Source: WVWW01 sp041568335 (lineage in GTDB: Bacteria > Acidobacteriota > Polarisedimenticolia > Polarisedimenticolales > Polarisedimenticolaceae). From it: a stretch of DNA of 8,371 bases. The translations under genes and the position numbers were made by a program. Below the pieces are notes generated by a model. It was not told where the DNA came from and did no database searches. It saw only the letters and a list, made by a program, of their open reading frames with translations. The stretch lies in contig JBFFZZ010000128.1 in the NCBI GenBank assembly GCA_041568335.1, positions 1 to 8,371 on the forward strand, written 5' to 3'. Every line of letters begins with the position of its first letter. Positions within the stretch are counted from its first letter, which is position 1. Positions 6,440 to 8,371 of this stretch are shown in pieces.

Positions 6440-6900
6440 GGGCCCGGACCCCAGCGAGCCAGGCGGGCTTCAGCCTGGTCGAGGTGATCGTCGCGCTCGG
6501 CTTGCTGGCGGGCGTGCTCGTTTCCGTCGCCGGTCTGTTCGTGATCGGTGAGCGCCAGGTGGTTCGCGGTCGACATCAATCACGCGCGCTCGCGGCCGCG
6601 CAGACCATCGTCGACGAGATCGGCGTCTGGAGCTACGCGGCGACGTGGGAGCGATTCGATTCCGCCGGCGACGTGGTCACGCTGACGACCGACACGACGG
6701 ACACCAACCCCGCCAATATCGCATCGAAATGGCAACCGATGCTCCGGGACGCGCTGGCCAACGGCCGGGCCGAGATTCGCCTCGAGAGCTGTGACGGCAA
6801 CAACCTGAGCTCCAGCGCCGCCGTGCGTGTCACGGTCACGGTGATGTGGGACGAGCTAACCCGCACGCGCCGGTCGACCCTCGCGATGGTGAGGCTGTGA
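6436..6900 (+). CDS. pilV: PilV-type minor prepilin (TTG start)
   Basis: A 154-residue prepilin. Cleavage after Gly11 of MRARTPASQAG leaves FSLVEVIVALGLLAGVLVSVAGLF, with Phe at +1 and Glu at +5, the PilV/GspI pattern. A helix with QSRALAAAQTIVDEI (48-62) follows, as in PilV/GspI proteins, then a beta-rich C-terminal region ending in MVRL. The start is TTG at 6436, overlapping the previous stop as TTGA, with GGGTGAT at 6426-6432 as a possible ribosome binding site; no in-frame ATG or GTG lies close enough, so the initiator rests on position and on the length of the leader. The open frame extends far upstream to 4888, but that stretch is a shadow of the peptidase and FimT genes. The stop shares its last base with the next ATG. 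Confidence 0.87.
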   Translation: MRARTPASQAGFSLVEVIVALGLLAGVLVSVAGLFVIGERQVVRGRHQSRALAAAQTIVDEIGVWSYAATWERFDSAGDVVTLTTDTTDTNPANIASKWQPMLRDALANGRAEIRLESCDGNNLSSSAAVRVTVTVMWDELTRTRRSTLAMVRL

Positions 6901-8371
6901 TGCGGTGGCCCGCACGCCAGCTCGGGATCACCTTGGTCGAGCTGCTGGTATCGATCACGATCCTGGCCCTCGCGACCACCGTCGCGTTGGTCGTCTACGA
7001 TCGCGCGCGTCAGGCGTACAAGCACGGCGAGAACGTCACCGAACAGCAGCAAGTCGCGCGCCTCGCATTCGATGTCCTCACGTCCGACATCCGCATGGCC
7101 GGTTTCAACACCGATCCCGACGGCAACCGCGACCGCCCGGACGAACAGATCGAGGCGGCCTACGCGACGGCGATCACCGTGCGCGCCGACTACGACGCGG
7201 ACGACCCGATCGAGGTCGACCTACCCGAGCAGACGCTTTCCGGCACCGGGGCCGCGTTCGGTTCCGTTTCGACGGGCAACGACGAGATCGTCAGCTATGT
7301 GCTGGCCAAGCCCGACGGGACCAGCGCCGAGACGCTGACGTTCGGCGCCGACGTCGGCGACACCGTGCGCGACGGCTCGATCGAGACCATCAGCGTCGGC
7401 GAGGTCGATCTGACCCAGTCCGACCCCCCGTACACCCTGTACCAGGTCGTCCTCGAGAACGACCCGAGCGGCTGCTGTGGGACGAGCTTTGCGCGGCGCA
7501 CCCCGGTCGTGGACAACGTGCGTTCTTTACGCTTCCGGTATTTCGATCGCGCCGGCACGGAGTTGACGCCACCCGGCGGAGTCGAGACCGCAGCGGCGAT
7601 CGCGACGCGGGCAGCCGTGCGGCGCGTCGGGATCGAGATCGAAGCGCTGACACGCGATTCCGATCCACACTGGGTCGACCGGGACGATCCCGACCCCGAC
7701 ACGCGGCAGTTCCGAAAATTCAACCTCGAGGGCGAGATAGCCCCTCCGAACCTCGGTCGCGGTGCGATCCCGGATTTGCAGGCCGATCTGACGGCGCCGA
7801 GCGCTCCGGTCATGCCATCGCTCTACCCCGGCCACTGCGGCGGGCTGTTCGTCGACTGGTCCCCCAATCCGCCGCAGGACGGGGTGGCCTACTACCGCAT
7901 CGCCTACGGGACCGATTCGAGCGCCCTGGACAACCTGCAGACCTCGGTCTCGCCCGGCTTCTACCTCGGCGGCCTGACCGACGTCACCCCGTACTACGTC
8001 GCGATTCAGGCCGTGGACGCGGCGGGTAACGTCTCGCCGTTCGGACCGTCGGAGCTGGTCACGACCGCGAATACCAACACTCCCTCGGATGTCGTATCGC
8101 TCAACGGGGCGAGCTCGACGGGCCAGGTCGCGCTCGATTGGACCGCCACCGTCGACAACACGGGAACGACGCCCGGCGACCCCGATTCGCCGGCGATCCG
8201 CGATCTCGCCGGCTACCGGGTTTATCGCAGCACGGTAGCCAGTTTCACCCCGTCCGCGACAAACCGCATCGCCGACGAGCTCGCCGTGCCCAACCTCCCG
8301 ACCCCGGACTTCTTGGATGTCCAGTCCGCAAGTTGTGTCCAGCACTACTACAAAGTCACCGCGGTGGACGC
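6900..8371 (+). CDS. pilW: PilW-type minor prepilin fused to fibronectin type III-like domains (partial, runs off the window)
   Basis: The frame starting at the ATG at 6900 stays open to the window edge, giving 490 codons plus two bases, so the C-terminus is missing. The leader MRWPARQLG ends at Gly9; the mature end is ITLVELLVSITILALATTVA, with Glu at +5. VARLAFDVLTSDIRMAGFN (52-70) is the characteristic PilW segment. The pilin body runs to about residue 285. Residues about 299-390 look like a fibronectin type III domain: TAPSAP, then a strand with LFVDW (316-320), YYRIAYGT (331-338), LGGLTDVTPYYVAIQAVDAAGNVSPFG (356-382). A second similar unit begins near 394 (TPSDV, VALDW at 410-414, LAGYRVYRS at 436-444, YYKVTAVDA at 483-491). 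Ordinary PilW proteins lack such modules. The extra part is probably exposed and may bind a surface or another protein. It is translationally coupled to pilV by a one-base overlap. Cysteines occur at 192, 193, 313 and 479. Confidence 0.88.
   Translation, partial: MRWPARQLGITLVELLVSITILALATTVALVVYDRARQAYKHGENVTEQQQVARLAFDVLTSDIRMAGFNTDPDGNRDRPDEQIEAAYATAITVRADYDADDPIEVDLPEQTLSGTGAAFGSVSTGNDEIVSYVLAKPDGTSAETLTFGADVGDTVRDGSIETISVGEVDLTQSDPPYTLYQVVLENDPSGCCGTSFARRTPVVDNVRSLRFRYFDRAGTELTPPGGVETAAAIATRAAVRRVGIEIEALTRDSDPHWVDRDDPDPDTRQFRKFNLEGEIAPPNLGRGAIPDLQADLTAPSAPVMPSLYPGHCGGLFVDWSPNPPQDGVAYYRIAYGTDSSALDNLQTSVSPGFYLGGLTDVTPYYVAIQAVDAAGNVSPFGPSELVTTANTNTPSDVVSLNGASSTGQVALDWTATVDNTGTTPGDPDSPAIRDLAGYRVYRSTVASFTPSATNRIADELAVPNLPTPDFLDVQSASCVQHYYKVTAVD

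Noticed and set aside
6905..8029. + strand frame of 374 codons overlapping the PilW gene
   Set aside because: Arg/Asp-rich shadow of the 6900 frame, which has a prepilin leader, PilW motif and FnIII-like repeats.
7527..8345. Minus-strand frame of 272 codons opposite the FnIII-like region
   Set aside because: Antisense to the PilW-FnIII gene; Arg/Val/Gly-rich with no family signature.

Overview
The window is GC-rich and tightly packed, with every recognisable gene on the + strand and third codon positions mostly G or C. The mix of lipid-linked glycan genes, an ABC-2 type exporter, a prepilin peptidase and type IV minor pilins points to a Gram-negative-type bacterium. A deltaproteobacterial, myxobacterial or acidobacterial background would fit, but nothing in the sequence fixes the phylum. 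There are no RNA genes, CRISPR arrays, insertion sequences or integration signatures.

Layout, first block (1-5794). This looks like one operon of translationally coupled genes. In order it holds the possible tail of an upstream gene (ends 55), a polyprenyl-phosphate sugar-1-phosphate transferase of the MraY/WecA family (55-1086), an FAD-dependent protoporphyrinogen-oxidase/UDP-galactopyranose-mutase-like oxidoreductase (1094-2398), an ABC ATPase (2388-3356), its ABC-2 type permease (3349-4137), a membrane-anchored helical-repeat protein with a GspG-like C-terminal tail (4137-4988), and a type IV prepilin peptidase (4985-5794). Successive genes are 7 nt apart or overlap by 1 to 11 nt.

Layout, second block (5969-8371 and beyond). 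After the only real intergenic gap (5795-5968), which carries a candidate extended -10 promoter, a minor-pilin operon begins: a GspH/FimT-type prepilin (5969-6439), a PilV-type prepilin (6436-6900, TTG start) and a PilW-type prepilin (6900-8371, running off the window). The PilW protein is fused to at least two fibronectin type III-like domains.

How they may work together. The peptidase is positioned to process the three downstream prepilins. The PilW-FnIII protein would place an adhesive or binding module at the tip of a pilus or pseudopilus. The first two genes suggest synthesis of a lipid-linked or surface glycan, and the ABC pair an export or membrane-maintenance step. The two most unusual items are the PilW-FnIII fusion and the TPR-like protein with a pseudopilin-like tail but no pilin N-terminus.
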